From positions 124,001 to 188,000 of the forward strand of contig CAVXXB010000011.1 in NCBI GenBank assembly GCA_963765585.1: DNA of 64,000 nucleotides. The letters run 5' to 3'. The translations under genes were made by a program, and so were the position numbers. The DNA comes from CAVXXB01 sp963765585. Lineage in GTDB: Bacteria; Calditrichota; Calditrichia; JAJRVZ01. The notes beneath the pieces are model-generated. The model was not told where the DNA came from. It saw nothing but the letters and a program-made list of their open reading frames with translations, and ran no database searches. Positions within the stretch are counted from its first letter, which is position 1; each line of letters starts with the position of its first letter. Positions 9,571-18,034 of the stretch are shown piece after piece.

Positions 9571-9838
9571 TTGATAAATTCCAAAATTTGTCTTGTTATC
9601 TCACTGTCATCCTATAAGACGCCAGGAACCAGAGGCCTGTCATCTCGCAGAGATCCTCCCGGATTGTTTGCACCAAAACAACGGAAAGATTCCTTCGGAA
9701 TGACCCCTTGTATCCAGCATCCTGTATCCTGTATCCTGTATCCTGTATCCTGTATCTAAAATTAAATTTGAGTTTCACATATTTTTTTATCAATATCAAT
9801 TATATTTTCATGCTTCAGAATATATAAGGAATTTCGAT
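9571..9838. repeat. Divergent intergenic region with a GTCAT/ATGAC element and an ACAGGATAC array
   Basis: Between thrB (left) and the asparaginase (right). Positions 9639-9704 hold a 66-base element, on the minus strand, flanked by GTCATTCC and GAGATGAC and containing two small stems (around TTCCGAAGGAA and TCTCTGCGAGA); it is the same element found four times at 13952-14560. Positions 9712-9757 hold an ACAGGATAC array on the minus strand with four near-identical 8-base words. An AT-rich stretch (9758-9825) just before the asparaginase start probably contains its promoter. Confidence 0.8.
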
Positions 9839-10849
9839 ATGAAACGAAGAGATTTTTTAAAAGCCGGAGCCGCTACCGGTTTAACAGGTATAATTTCTGG
9901 TCCTGGCATATCTTATAGTACCCCTCTGGCCGGCGACCCGGTTGTTATATCCAGTAAGAATGGACTTGATGCAGTTAAACTCACTTATGATATGATAATG
10001 GAGGGGAAAGATGCACTTGATGGTGTGATTGCCGGGGTCAATCTGGTCGAAGATGATCCCAATGACCATTCCGTCGGGCTGGGTGGTCTGCCTAATGAGG
10101 AGGGTGTCGTTGAACTGGATTCCTGCTGTATGCACGGCCCGACCCATAATGCCGGTGCAGTGGCAGCCATTCAGAATATTAGAAATCCTTCAAAGGTGGC
10201 ACGAATTGTTATGGAACGGACTGATCATGTGTTGATCGTCGGTAAAGGCGCGCTTCAATTCGCCCGTGCCCATGGATTTAAAGAAGAAAATCTGCTTACC
10301 GATGAAGCCCGCAAAATCTGGTTAAAATGGAAAGAGAATTTGTCTGATACTGATGATTGGTTTGGCGATGCCGAACTGAACCCGGCAATTGAACGGGAGA
10401 CGGGAACCATCAACTGTAATGCACTTGATCTTAATGGAAATCTCTCCGGTGTCACCACCACAAGCGGTTTGTCATATAAAATTCCGGGGCGGGTTGGCGA
10501 CAGTCCTATTATCGGTGCCGGTTTGTATGTGGATAATGAAGTCGGTGCCTGTGGTTCGACCGGACGTGGTGAAGAAAATCTAAAAAATTTGAGTTCCTTC
10601 ATGGTCGTTGAATATATGCGCATGGGTAAAACACCGGAAGAAGCCTGCCTGGCGGTCTGTCAACGAATCGTCGATCATGCACGCGCCCATGGTTTGAAGG
10701 ACAAGGATGGCAAAGTCACATTTAATGTAAAATTTTACGCAATTAACAAAGCCGGACAATTCGGATCTGCTGCCATAAAAGGACCATTTGAATACAGTAT
10801 ATGTGATAAAAACGGAAACCGGCACATGACCGGATCACATTTATTTTAA
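9839..10849 (+). CDS. Tat-exported N4-(beta-N-acetylglucosaminyl)-L-asparaginase-like Ntn hydrolase
   Basis: 336 residues. The N-terminus MKRRDFLKAGAATGL is a twin-arginine signal, so export folded to the periplasm is expected. The rest is a glycosylasparaginase: NAGAVAAIQNI in the alpha part, predicted autocleavage/nucleophile T190 in GTIN, and the substrate loop GRVGDSPIIGAG (217-228) with STGRGEE behind it. Known members cleave the GlcNAc-Asn bond of glycoproteins or act as isoaspartyl peptidases/asparaginases; which applies here is unknown. The segment before T190 is the usual spacer. Stands alone, followed by the palindrome array. Confidence 0.88.
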   Translation: MKRRDFLKAGAATGLTGIISGPGISYSTPLAGDPVVISSKNGLDAVKLTYDMIMEGKDALDGVIAGVNLVEDDPNDHSVGLGGLPNEEGVVELDSCCMHGPTHNAGAVAAIQNIRNPSKVARIVMERTDHVLIVGKGALQFARAHGFKEENLLTDEARKIWLKWKENLSDTDDWFGDAELNPAIERETGTINCNALDLNGNLSGVTTTSGLSYKIPGRVGDSPIIGAGLYVDNEVGACGSTGRGEENLKNLSSFMVVEYMRMGKTPEEACLAVCQRIVDHARAHGLKDKDGKVTFNVKFYAINKAGQFGSAAIKGPFEYSICDKNGNRHMTGSHLF

Positions 10850-10859
10850 CATCATCGCA

Positions 10860-11371
10860 GGGACACGGCATGCCGTGTCCAATAACAAAATTAAGTCCGG
10901 CGAATATACACCATTTCAGTGCCACATTTTGCGAGCACATCATTTTGATTGTAATCATAGCGGGGTATATGCCTGTTCACGGGGACACGGCATGCCGTGT
11001 CCAATATCAAAATTAAATCCGGCGAATATACACCATTTCAGTGCCACATTTTGCGACACATCATTTTGATTGTGATCATACCGGGGTAAATGATTTTTCG
11101 TAGGGACACGGCATGCCGTGTCCAATAACAAAATTAAATCCGGGGAATAAACACCATTTCAGTGCCACATTTTGCGACACATCATTTTGATTGTGATCAT
11201 ACCGGGGTAAATGATTTTTCGTAGGGACACGGCATGCCGTGTCCAATAACAAAATTAAATCCGGGGAATAAACACCATTTCAGTGCCACATTTTGCGACA
11301 CATCATTTTGATTGTGATCATACCGGGGTAAATGATTTTTCGTAGGGACACGGCATGCCGTGTCCCTACGC
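10860..11371. repeat. Tandem array of 121-bp units each headed by a 20-bp perfect palindrome
   Basis: Five copies of the palindrome GGACACGGCATGCCGTGTCC start at 10861, 10983, 11104, 11225 and 11346, that is at intervals of 122, 121, 121 and 121 bases. The four spacers (about 101 bases) are nearly identical; units 3 and 4 differ very little and unit 1 is the most diverged. The last copy extends to a perfect 30-base palindrome at 11341-11370. No open frame of note crosses the array. Confidence 0.95.
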
Positions 11372-11417
11372 TTGTCAGGAATATCAACAATATTTGCAGA
11401 TGTATTTCGGTAATTAA

Positions 11418-11757
11418 TTACCTAGTTCCATTACCATCGTCATTCATCTCTACCACATACACCACCAGTGAATCCAATGTTGAATCGGGTATCAATGGGA
11501 AGGCCGGCATACGCCAATTTCCATGACGGATAATTTGGCGCACCTCTGATGCGTTCAATATCTCTTGGGTCAAATCCGGTGACCAGAGATTGGCTGGTTG
11601 TTGAGCGTCGCCATGACATTCAAAACAAGCTTCTTGATAAATTATGCCAGGATCTGTTGTCGCCGGCATATAATCATTTTCACCACCCAGGAACAGGTTA
11701 ATACTTAAACCAATGGCAAGACCAATAATAAATATAGAACGGGATCCACTTTTTCAT
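11418..11757 (-). CDS. Small membrane-anchored c-type cytochrome, frameshifted near its start
   Basis: One haem-binding CFECH motif and a distal-Met candidate in WRMPAFP define a single-haem class I cytochrome domain of about 80 residues. The open frame only has an ATG at 11669, which would leave out any signal. Upstream in the same frame lies a hydrophobic run (SIFIIGLAIGLSINLFLGG) that is a good signal/anchor; it is joined to an ATG at 11757 if one A is removed from the run of five A (11750-11754). That ATG is two bases after the oxidoreductase stop codon, so translational coupling is likely. Probably a periplasmic electron carrier for the upstream complex. Confidence 0.7.
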
Positions 11758-11759
11758 TT

Positions 11760-13769
11760 TTAGTCCAGCTGATCCGCAACCAATTCTGCAATATCTTTAA
11801 CCTGTACTTTTGATTCCAGTTCGTTCCCGGCATCCCGCAGCATGGTCAGACAAAACGGACATCCGGTTCCTATGGTTTCCGCTCCGCAATCAATCGCTTC
11901 TTTGAACCGTTCACGGCGTACTGCCTCTTTACCCTCTTCTTCTTCTTTCCACATATTCCCACCACCGGCGCCACAACAAAAACTGCGTTCCCGGTTACGA
12001 CTCATTTCCTGATAATTTGTGTTCACTTGATCTAAAACCGCGCGCGGAGCATCATATATATTATTTTGCCTGCCAAGATAGCACGGGTCGTGAAAGGTAA
12101 TTTTTGAATTATTATTGCCCTTAAACCGAATTTTATTATTGGCAATTAAATCTGAGATAAACTCGGAGTGGTGAATTACTTCATATTCCCCACCAAACTG
12201 CGGATATTCATTCTTTAAAGTATGCAAACAATGCGGACAGGTGGTCACAATCTTTTTTGTCCTCAGTTGATTGAGATTGGTGACATTTTCATCGGCCATC
12301 ATCGCAAATAAATATTCATTACCCGTGCGACGTGCACTGTCTCCGGTACATTTCTCTTTATTCCCCAACACAGCAAAATTGACTCCGGCATTATTCAAAA
12401 TTTTTGCAAAACACCGGGCAACGTTTTGTCCTTTTTGATCAAACGCACCGGCACAACCCACCCAGTACAAAATATCATAATCCGGATTTTCATCCGTGGT
12501 CGGTACATTTAATTCCGGATCTTCCTTAGCCCATTCAAGCCGGTCTTTGTTTAAATTCCAGGGATTACTGTTTCGTTCCATCCCATTAAACGCTGTCTGT
12601 AATTGTGTCGGGAATTTTGACTCCATTAAAACGCGATCCCGGCGAATGTTCAGGATATCAAACATCGGTTCATTACCAACCGGGCAAATATCAACACAGG
12701 CAGCACAGCTGGTACAGGCCCAAACGGCGGGTTCCGAGAGACCGTATTCAAGAAGAGTTTGCTTTGATTCTTCGCCGGATGATAAAGATTTCCGATTTTT
12801 ATTAATATAATAACGTTTATTGATTTCCAGAGCAGAGGGGCTAAGTTCCTTACCGGTAATATATGCCGGACACACATCCTGGCAGCGATTACACATGATA
12901 CATGCATAGGCATCCAGTATTTGTGTTTGATCCAGATCTTCAAGTTTTGCCACACCAAACTGTTCCGCATCTTCTGCTTCAAAATCCAACCGGTCCATGG
13001 TTGCCGGTGCCGGCCGTTCCGGACGGGTTAAATAATTAATCGGACCCATAAAAAGATGGGCATGTTTACTCAAGGGGAAATATGGAATAAAGGCAAGAAT
13101 TAATCCAATTGCCAGCCACCATGAAAGGTGATGCAACCAGATGATCATTTGCGGATCCATACTTATCCATAATTGTGAAATGATAGTGGCAAATGGTTGC
13201 GAAGGATCCGCACCCGAAGAAGCCAGAAGGAAACTTTCACCTAAAAATCGAAATCCCACATGGCACAAGATGAATAATCCAACTATGAGCGAATCACGCC
13301 TCATACCACTCTTTGCATCATCCACTAGAAGAACATTTTCCGTTATTTTCAGGCGTTGAGAATTGAAAACAAACCGGCGGATCAGAAATACAATTACACC
13401 TGCCATAGCCAAAACACTAAACACATCCACAAACAATCTGTAAATATCGGCAACGATTCCTGCCCCAGGAAGTGGGGTTCCCTGGGTAAATCCATTTACG
13501 ATATCGATAATATTTACCAAAAAATACAAAATGAACGCCCAGGCAATAAAGCTGTGTAATAAACTTAACCAAAATCTGTCTCTAAACACCGTCTTCTGTG
13601 AAAACAGCACGATCAATGCGTTTGTTACACGTTTAACAGGTTGATCAAAATATAATTTCCCCTGTCCTCTTTTAATGATCCGCATCATAGTGCGAAACGA
13701 ATAGAAGGATAGAAATATGGAACTAACCAGCAGAAAAAGGAAAATAATTTTTTCAGGAAATGACAGCAT
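11760..13769 (-). CDS. ETF-linked membrane FeS oxidoreductase (HdrD/GlpC-like with NarI-like anchor)
   Basis: 669 residues. The first 250 have about five or six membrane segments with His residues placed as in NarI-type cytochrome b subunits (LLHSFIAW, CHVGFRFLG, WLHHLSWWL). Then two 4Fe-4S motifs: C290-x2-C-x2-C-x3-C300-P and C352-x2-C-x2-C-x3-C362-P. The C-terminal half has two CCG domains (CPHCLHTL; HDPCYLGRQN with FCCGAGGG). This architecture matches the electron-transfer-flavoprotein:menaquinone oxidoreductases associated with fatty-acid oxidation in anaerobes. EtfAB is not in this window. Followed at two bases by a small cytochrome c. Confidence 0.82.
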   Translation of the reverse strand: MLSFPEKIIFLFLLVSSIFLSFYSFRTMMRIIKRGQGKLYFDQPVKRVTNALIVLFSQKTVFRDRFWLSLLHSFIAWAFILYFLVNIIDIVNGFTQGTPLPGAGIVADIYRLFVDVFSVLAMAGVIVFLIRRFVFNSQRLKITENVLLVDDAKSGMRRDSLIVGLFILCHVGFRFLGESFLLASSGADPSQPFATIISQLWISMDPQMIIWLHHLSWWLAIGLILAFIPYFPLSKHAHLFMGPINYLTRPERPAPATMDRLDFEAEDAEQFGVAKLEDLDQTQILDAYACIMCNRCQDVCPAYITGKELSPSALEINKRYYINKNRKSLSSGEESKQTLLEYGLSEPAVWACTSCAACVDICPVGNEPMFDILNIRRDRVLMESKFPTQLQTAFNGMERNSNPWNLNKDRLEWAKEDPELNVPTTDENPDYDILYWVGCAGAFDQKGQNVARCFAKILNNAGVNFAVLGNKEKCTGDSARRTGNEYLFAMMADENVTNLNQLRTKKIVTTCPHCLHTLKNEYPQFGGEYEVIHHSEFISDLIANNKIRFKGNNNSKITFHDPCYLGRQNNIYDAPRAVLDQVNTNYQEMSRNRERSFCCGAGGGNMWKEEEEGKEAVRRERFKEAIDCGAETIGTGCPFCLTMLRDAGNELESKVQVKDIAELVADQLD

Positions 13770-13839
13770 GATGCTCTCCCGGATTTTTTTCAGTATTCAG
13801 GCAGGAACTAGACAAATATAGGTGTGAGGGAGGTTTTTA

Positions 13840-13935
13840 GCAAGATACAGGATACAAGATGCAGGATTCAGGATGTTAATTTCTGGATGCTGGATGCTGG
13901 ATAATGGATACTGAGATCTGGATTCAGGCTCCAGG
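13840..13935 (+). repeat. ACAGGATAC / GGATGCTGG word array
   Basis: Degenerate words (AAGATACAGG, ATACAAGATGCAGG, GGATGCTGGATGCTGG, CAGGCTCCAGGC) leading without a break into the large composite repeat. Confidence 0.8.
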
Positions 13936-14637
13936 CCCCAGATGCCAGGTTGTCATTCCGGAGGAATCTTCCCGTCGTCTGAGCACCGTAAAAGGTAGAA
14001 GGATCTCTGCGAGATGACAGGATGACGGATCATTAAGTCCCCTCCTTGTGACTGCCGTCAGGTAGTCGGAGGGAGGGGATTTAGGGGAGGGTCACTCCGG
14101 ATTCAGGTTCCAGGCCCCAGATGCCAGGTTGTCATTCCAGAGGAATCTTCCCGTCGTCTGAGCACCGTAAAAGGTAGAAGGATCTCTGCGAGATGACAGG
14201 ATGACGGATCATTAAGTCCCCTCCTTGTGACTGCCGTCAGGTAGTCGGAGGGAGGGGATTTAGGGGAGGGTCACTCCGGATTCAGGCTCCAGGCCCAGAT
14301 ACCAGGTTGTCATTCCGGAGGAATCTTCCCGTCGTCTGAGCACCGTAAAAGGTAGAAGGATCTCTGCGAGATGACAGGATGACGGATCATTAAGTCCCCT
14401 CCTTGTGACTGCCCCGTCAGGTAGTCGGAGGGAGGGGATTTAGGGGAGGGTCACTCCGGATTCAGGCTCCAGGCCCCAGATGCCAGGTTGTCATTCCGAA
14501 GGAATCTTCCCGTCGTCTGAGCACCGTAAAAGATAGAAGGATCTCTGCGAGATGACAGGATGACGGATCATTAAGTCCCCTCCTTGTGACTGCCGTCAGG
14601 TAGTCGGAGGGAGGGGATTTAGGGGAGGGTTACTTCG
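13921..14637. repeat. Four tandem copies of a 179-180 bp composite repeat
   Basis: Units start at about 13921, 14100, 14279 and 14459. Each unit is made of three recognisable modules: a CAGGCTCCAGGC word segment; the GTCATTCC...GAGATGAC element with inverted termini (first copy 13952-14018); and a C-rich/G-rich inverted segment (CCCCTCC ... GGAGGGAGGGG) of about 55 bases. Copies differ at only a few positions, mostly one-base changes and small indels in the poly-C and word parts. No credible gene lies in the roughly 900-base stretch from 13770 to 14678. Confidence 0.93.
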
Positions 14638-14678
14638 GGTAAAAAGGTCCTTACAGGATGACGATAGGAGTGCAATTT

Positions 14679-16178
14679 CTATTTAAGTATGGACAGGAGT
14701 TCGATCAACAGCCGCACACCCACACCGGAGGCGCCTTTATCCAAATATGGCAAATGCTTTTGATCGTATGCCGTACCTGCGATGTCAAGATGGGCCCAGG
14801 GGACTTCACCCACAAATTCCTGAAGAAATTTTGCAGCAGAGATACTTCCGGCCTCGCGACCTCCCACATTCTTCAAATCCGCCACGTCACTATCCAGATC
14901 CGACTTATACTCGTCCCAGATGGGCATTTCCCAAACTTTTTCACCACTCGCGCTGGCGGCAGTATTTATTTGTTCGGTCAACTGTTTATCATTACTGAAT
15001 AAACCGGAAGCATGACTACCAAGCGCAACCACAACCGAACCTGTGAGTGTGGCCAGATCAATCACCCAATCCGGATGATATTTTTTGATGCCATATGCCA
15101 GTGCATCTGCCAGCAACATCCGGCCTTCTGCATCGGTATTTATTACCTCAATCGTTTTACCATTATATGCCCGGACAACATCTCCAGGTTTTACGGCTGC
15201 GGCATCAGGCAAATTTTCAGCAGCAGGAATAATACCCGTAACATTCAGATCCGGTTTAATCTTTGCCACCACATCCATAACACCGGCAACTGCTGCGGCA
15301 CCGCACATATCAAATTTCATTTCTTCCATACTTGCAGATGGCTTTATCGAAATACCACCACTATCAAATGTCACTCCCTTTCCTACCAGCAGCAAATGTC
15401 CGGATTTTTTATTTTTACTGCGATACTGCATGGTTACCAACCGGGGAGCTTCCTTACTCCCATTGGCAATGGAGAGAAACGCATTCATTTTCAGATTTTT
15501 AATTTCAGATTCATTTAATACTTTTAGAGTGATATGATTATCATCTTTAAATCTTTTTTGAATCTGGCGTGCTAACTGACTTGGTGTTAACAAATTCCCG
15601 GGAGTATCTCCAAGCCGCCGGGCAAAATTTACACCCTCAATCAATATCTCTGCCTTTTTAATCGCCTTTTTTACTGAATTATGATCACTATCCCCGGATA
15701 GTAAAAATGTCAATTTATCTATTTCAACAATGTGTGAATCATCTTTTTTACTTTTCAGATCTGAATAATGATATGCCTTTAACAGCAATCCCTCTATGAA
15801 TGCAGCGATAGATTTCGTCTCTTCATGGTCAGTCATATTAATGACAGCATGACTATTACGAATCTTCAAACCCTGCAGACTGGAATATATTTTTCCGGCC
15901 GATTTCCGTAATTCCTCAGAGATTTCTTTCGTTTTATCTATCCTGCAAAATAATAAACGTTTAATCTCAGAATCAGGAAAGTGATACAGAATTAATTTTG
16001 GTTTATCATTATTAAAATCATTAAGGACAAAACTATCAGAAATCTGATTCTTTAAGTTTAAGGGTAAATTTGTATCTGGTGTATGAGGGTTTTTATTTGA
16101 AGAGTCTGCGTCAATGACATATAATACCAAATCGGATGACAGATTTGCAGATGGAATTTGTGAAGTTTGGATTTTCAT
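14679..16178 (-). CDS. pepA: Leucyl aminopeptidase (M17)
   Basis: 499 residues, the normal length of M17 enzymes. The N-terminal macro-like domain is poorly conserved; the catalytic domain has the Zn/Lys block GKGVTFDSGGISIKP from residue 266 and the signature NTDAEGRMLLADA from 347. Hexameric cytosolic exopeptidase removing N-terminal residues; some members also bind DNA at Xer sites. It follows def by 15 bases, so a def-pepA transcript is likely. Ends just after the composite repeat on the other side. The translated sequence is complete, with no disruption. Confidence 0.94.
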   Translation of the reverse strand: MKIQTSQIPSANLSSDLVLYVIDADSSNKNPHTPDTNLPLNLKNQISDSFVLNDFNNDKPKLILYHFPDSEIKRLLFCRIDKTKEISEELRKSAGKIYSSLQGLKIRNSHAVINMTDHEETKSIAAFIEGLLLKAYHYSDLKSKKDDSHIVEIDKLTFLLSGDSDHNSVKKAIKKAEILIEGVNFARRLGDTPGNLLTPSQLARQIQKRFKDDNHITLKVLNESEIKNLKMNAFLSIANGSKEAPRLVTMQYRSKNKKSGHLLLVGKGVTFDSGGISIKPSASMEEMKFDMCGAAAVAGVMDVVAKIKPDLNVTGIIPAAENLPDAAAVKPGDVVRAYNGKTIEVINTDAEGRMLLADALAYGIKKYHPDWVIDLATLTGSVVVALGSHASGLFSNDKQLTEQINTAASASGEKVWEMPIWDEYKSDLDSDVADLKNVGGREAGSISAAKFLQEFVGEVPWAHLDIAGTAYDQKHLPYLDKGASGVGVRLLIELLSILK

Positions 16179-16193
16179 ATAAAACTGGGGTGA

Positions 16194-16679
16194 TCAAGCC
16201 TGAAATTCAGCAAATAATAATTTTTGTTTTACGGGGCTGAGATAATCCGTAAAAAGAATACCCTCTAAATGGTCAATTTCATGCTGTATCACACGTGACA
16301 ACCAGTCAGTAAATACTTCTGTTTTCTCTTCACCATCTAGGTTTTGATAACGAAGGGTAATTTCTTCGGGACGCGTGACACTTTCCCTGATATTGGGGAT
16401 AGATAGACAGCCTTCCTCCAGGGTGACCTCCCCGTTGGAATCAATGATTTCGGGATTAATAAAGACCATTGGGCCTATATTTGAATCAATATCTGAAACA
16501 TCGGTGACCAGCATTCGTTTGGATATACCTACCTGGGGTGCCGCCAAACCAATTCCATCATTCTCATGCATAGTCTCGATCATATCATCTGCAAGCTGCT
16601 TTAAATTTTCATCAAATTCAGTAATCGTATCGGCTATTTTTCTTAAAACATCATCACCAATAATCTTAATACTTAACAT
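16194..16679 (-). CDS. def: Peptide deformylase
   Basis: 161 residues. All three deformylase motifs are present: GIGLAAPQ (42-49), EGCLS with metal ligand C91, and QHEIDHLEG with H133, catalytic E134 and H137. Removes the formyl group from nascent N-termini at the ribosome exit. The short C-terminus ending KLLFAEFQA suits type I enzymes. Directly upstream of pepA on the same strand, so N-terminal processing and peptide turnover are co-located. Confidence 0.95.
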   Translation of the reverse strand: MLSIKIIGDDVLRKIADTITEFDENLKQLADDMIETMHENDGIGLAAPQVGISKRMLVTDVSDIDSNIGPMVFINPEIIDSNGEVTLEEGCLSIPNIRESVTRPEEITLRYQNLDGEEKTEVFTDWLSRVIQHEIDHLEGILFTDYLSPVKQKLLFAEFQA

Positions 16680-16737
16680 TGAGTAAAATCTCCCGCCATT
16701 AATGCTAGAATTTATAAAATTTTGTACAGATAAAAAA

Positions 16738-16855
16738 GTCTACCAAGAAGAACACAAAGAACCCGACGTTTCAAAAGAAAACTATTTTTTTTAAATATTC
16801 AATCTAAAATTTATTACTTCGTGGACTTCATGATCTTTGTGTTCTTCGTGACACA
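16738..16855. repeat. Long imperfect inverted repeat of AACACAAAGA-type words
   Basis: Left arm words: CAAGAAGAACACAAAGAACC. Reverse complement of right arm: CACGAAGAACACAAAGATC. The central 10-12 bases are identical and the flanks are similar over about 30 bases, with a loop of about 45 bases, giving a large bulged hairpin. Lies upstream of def and downstream of the IscA-type gene. Confidence 0.78.
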
Positions 16856-16857
16856 TA

Positions 16858-16900
16858 AAGAAGAAAGCCCCGGCTTATTAAAGCGGAGCTTTCTTTGTAT
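16858..16900 (-). terminator. Rho-independent terminator after the IscA-type gene
   Basis: On the minus strand, AAGAAAGCTCCGC and GCCGGGGCTTTCTT pair around a TTTAATAA loop with minor mismatches, followed by CTTTATGT. It lies about 35 bases past the stop of the iron-sulphur assembly gene. Confidence 0.65.
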
Positions 16901-16934
16901 GAGGTCTCCCCGACCTTCTTATCATTTTTTCAAT

Positions 16935-17258
16935 TTAGGCTTGAAAAGACGAGCCACAACCACATGAACGTGTGGCGTTCGGATTTTGGAATTTAAATCC
17001 CTCACCGGATAGCCCATCTGTATAATCTAATTGAATCCCGCTCAGGTAAACAAAACTCTTGGCATCAACAAGAATTTTAACACCTTTATCTTCGAATACC
17101 TGATCTGTTTCCTGGGCCTTATCCTCAAAATCCAGGACATAAGTAAATCCTGAGCAACCACCGCCCTTTACCCCCACTCGCAATGCACTGGTCGGACGCT
17201 TTTCATTTATCAAAATTTCTTTTACTTTATTTGCTGCTTTATCCGTAAGCGTAATCAT
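16935..17258 (-). CDS. Iron-sulphur cluster assembly protein, IscA/ErpA/SufA type
   Basis: 107 residues, the standard A-type carrier. The three cluster-binding cysteines are present: C35 in GGGCSGF and C99/C101 in SCGCGSSF. A-type carriers hand 4Fe-4S clusters to apo-proteins; many targets exist in this window (for example the FeS oxidoreductase). Monocistronic by its own terminator. It cannot be assigned to IscA, SufA or ErpA by sequence alone. Confidence 0.92.
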   Translation of the reverse strand: MITLTDKAANKVKEILINEKRPTSALRVGVKGGGCSGFTYVLDFEDKAQETDQVFEDKGVKILVDAKSFVYLSGIQLDYTDGLSGEGFKFQNPNATRSCGCGSSFQA

Positions 17259-17323
17259 TTACCAATACTCCTTTCCAATTACTTGACGATATAACGATTA
17301 GTATTTCAATTATATTTCAAGGC

Positions 17324-17857
17324 CTACACTTTTTTTTCCATACTATGCATTAAGTCCTGATATACTGCCTCTCCACGATTTTTTGCATAGAATGTGCGTA
17401 TTTTTTTTATCACCTCAGTTTTTTCCAATTGCCCAGTTGCAATCAAATCCCGGTGCATTTCAAAAATCTCCTGTGCCTTCTCTGGACGGGGGCCCCATTT
17501 TAATATCAATTCCCCGGAATTATCCAAAAACAGAAAGACCGGTATGGCCCGCACATTATTTGTAAGAAATTGATCTATCAGATCCGGATGTTTGTCGCGC
17601 AGAATAATTTTAATTTCCCAGTCCGATTTTGCCTCACTCATTTTCCATATCACCGGTAACAAAGCCAGTGAATCCCCACACCAGGGTTCTGTGATTACAA
17701 GAATACGGGAAGCATTCAGTGATTTAAGTTCCGCAAGTTTGTCATCCGAGATAATAAATTTTTTATAATGTAGTTGATGAAGTGCTAAATTTTCACCCAA
17801 TAGCTGGATATATTCTTTATAGTTCATGGCTGCATCATAGTAAGTATTTAAAGACAT
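17324..17857 (-). CDS. Thioredoxin-fold protein with a single-cysteine WCGDS site
   Basis: 177 residues. Thioredoxin-like core with ITEPWCGDS (C60) in the active-site position and the cis-proline segment VRAIPVFLFLD. The second Cys of a CxxC is replaced by Ser, as in the thioredoxin_9 group of Firmicutes and FCB bacteria, some of which act with bacillithiol. Because bshA and bshB1 are in the window, a bacilliredoxin-like role is possible but is inference. Cytoplasmic. C-terminal helix (about 40 residues) is basic. Confidence 0.75.
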   Translation of the reverse strand: MSLNTYYDAAMNYKEYIQLLGENLALHQLHYKKFIISDDKLAELKSLNASRILVITEPWCGDSLALLPVIWKMSEAKSDWEIKIILRDKHPDLIDQFLTNNVRAIPVFLFLDNSGELILKWGPRPEKAQEIFEMHRDLIATGQLEKTEVIKKIRTFYAKNRGEAVYQDLMHSMEKKV

Positions 17858-18034
17858 TTGTTCCTCTTCATTTTTTAGATAAGTTTTATTGGATGAGTAA
17901 TTGTTAAAAAAGATGCAGATATAATTAGAAATTAAAGATAAGTAATTTGTTACTTGTTATTTGGTACTTGGAATTTGTTTCCGGGAATCTATGCTTTAGG
18001 GGCTATTAAAAGTTTACGCGGGGTGATGGAAAGG
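17858..18034. repeat. TTAGAAATTAAAG / TACTTGTTATTTGG word stretch
   Basis: Between the thioredoxin-like and debranching genes. Words such as GTAATTTGTTACTTGTTATT and TTGGTACTTGGAATTTG (17940-17980) belong to the same family as those at 63846-63995. The sequence beyond 18000 is the unremarkable 3' flank of the debranching gene. Confidence 0.6.

Noticed and set aside
10743..11069. Frames crossing the palindrome array
   Set aside because: They read the array units with no start signal and no conserved protein.
10861..11365. Palindrome array as a CRISPR
   Set aside because: The repeated part is a palindrome plus near-identical spacers; CRISPR spacers would be unique, and no cas genes are present.
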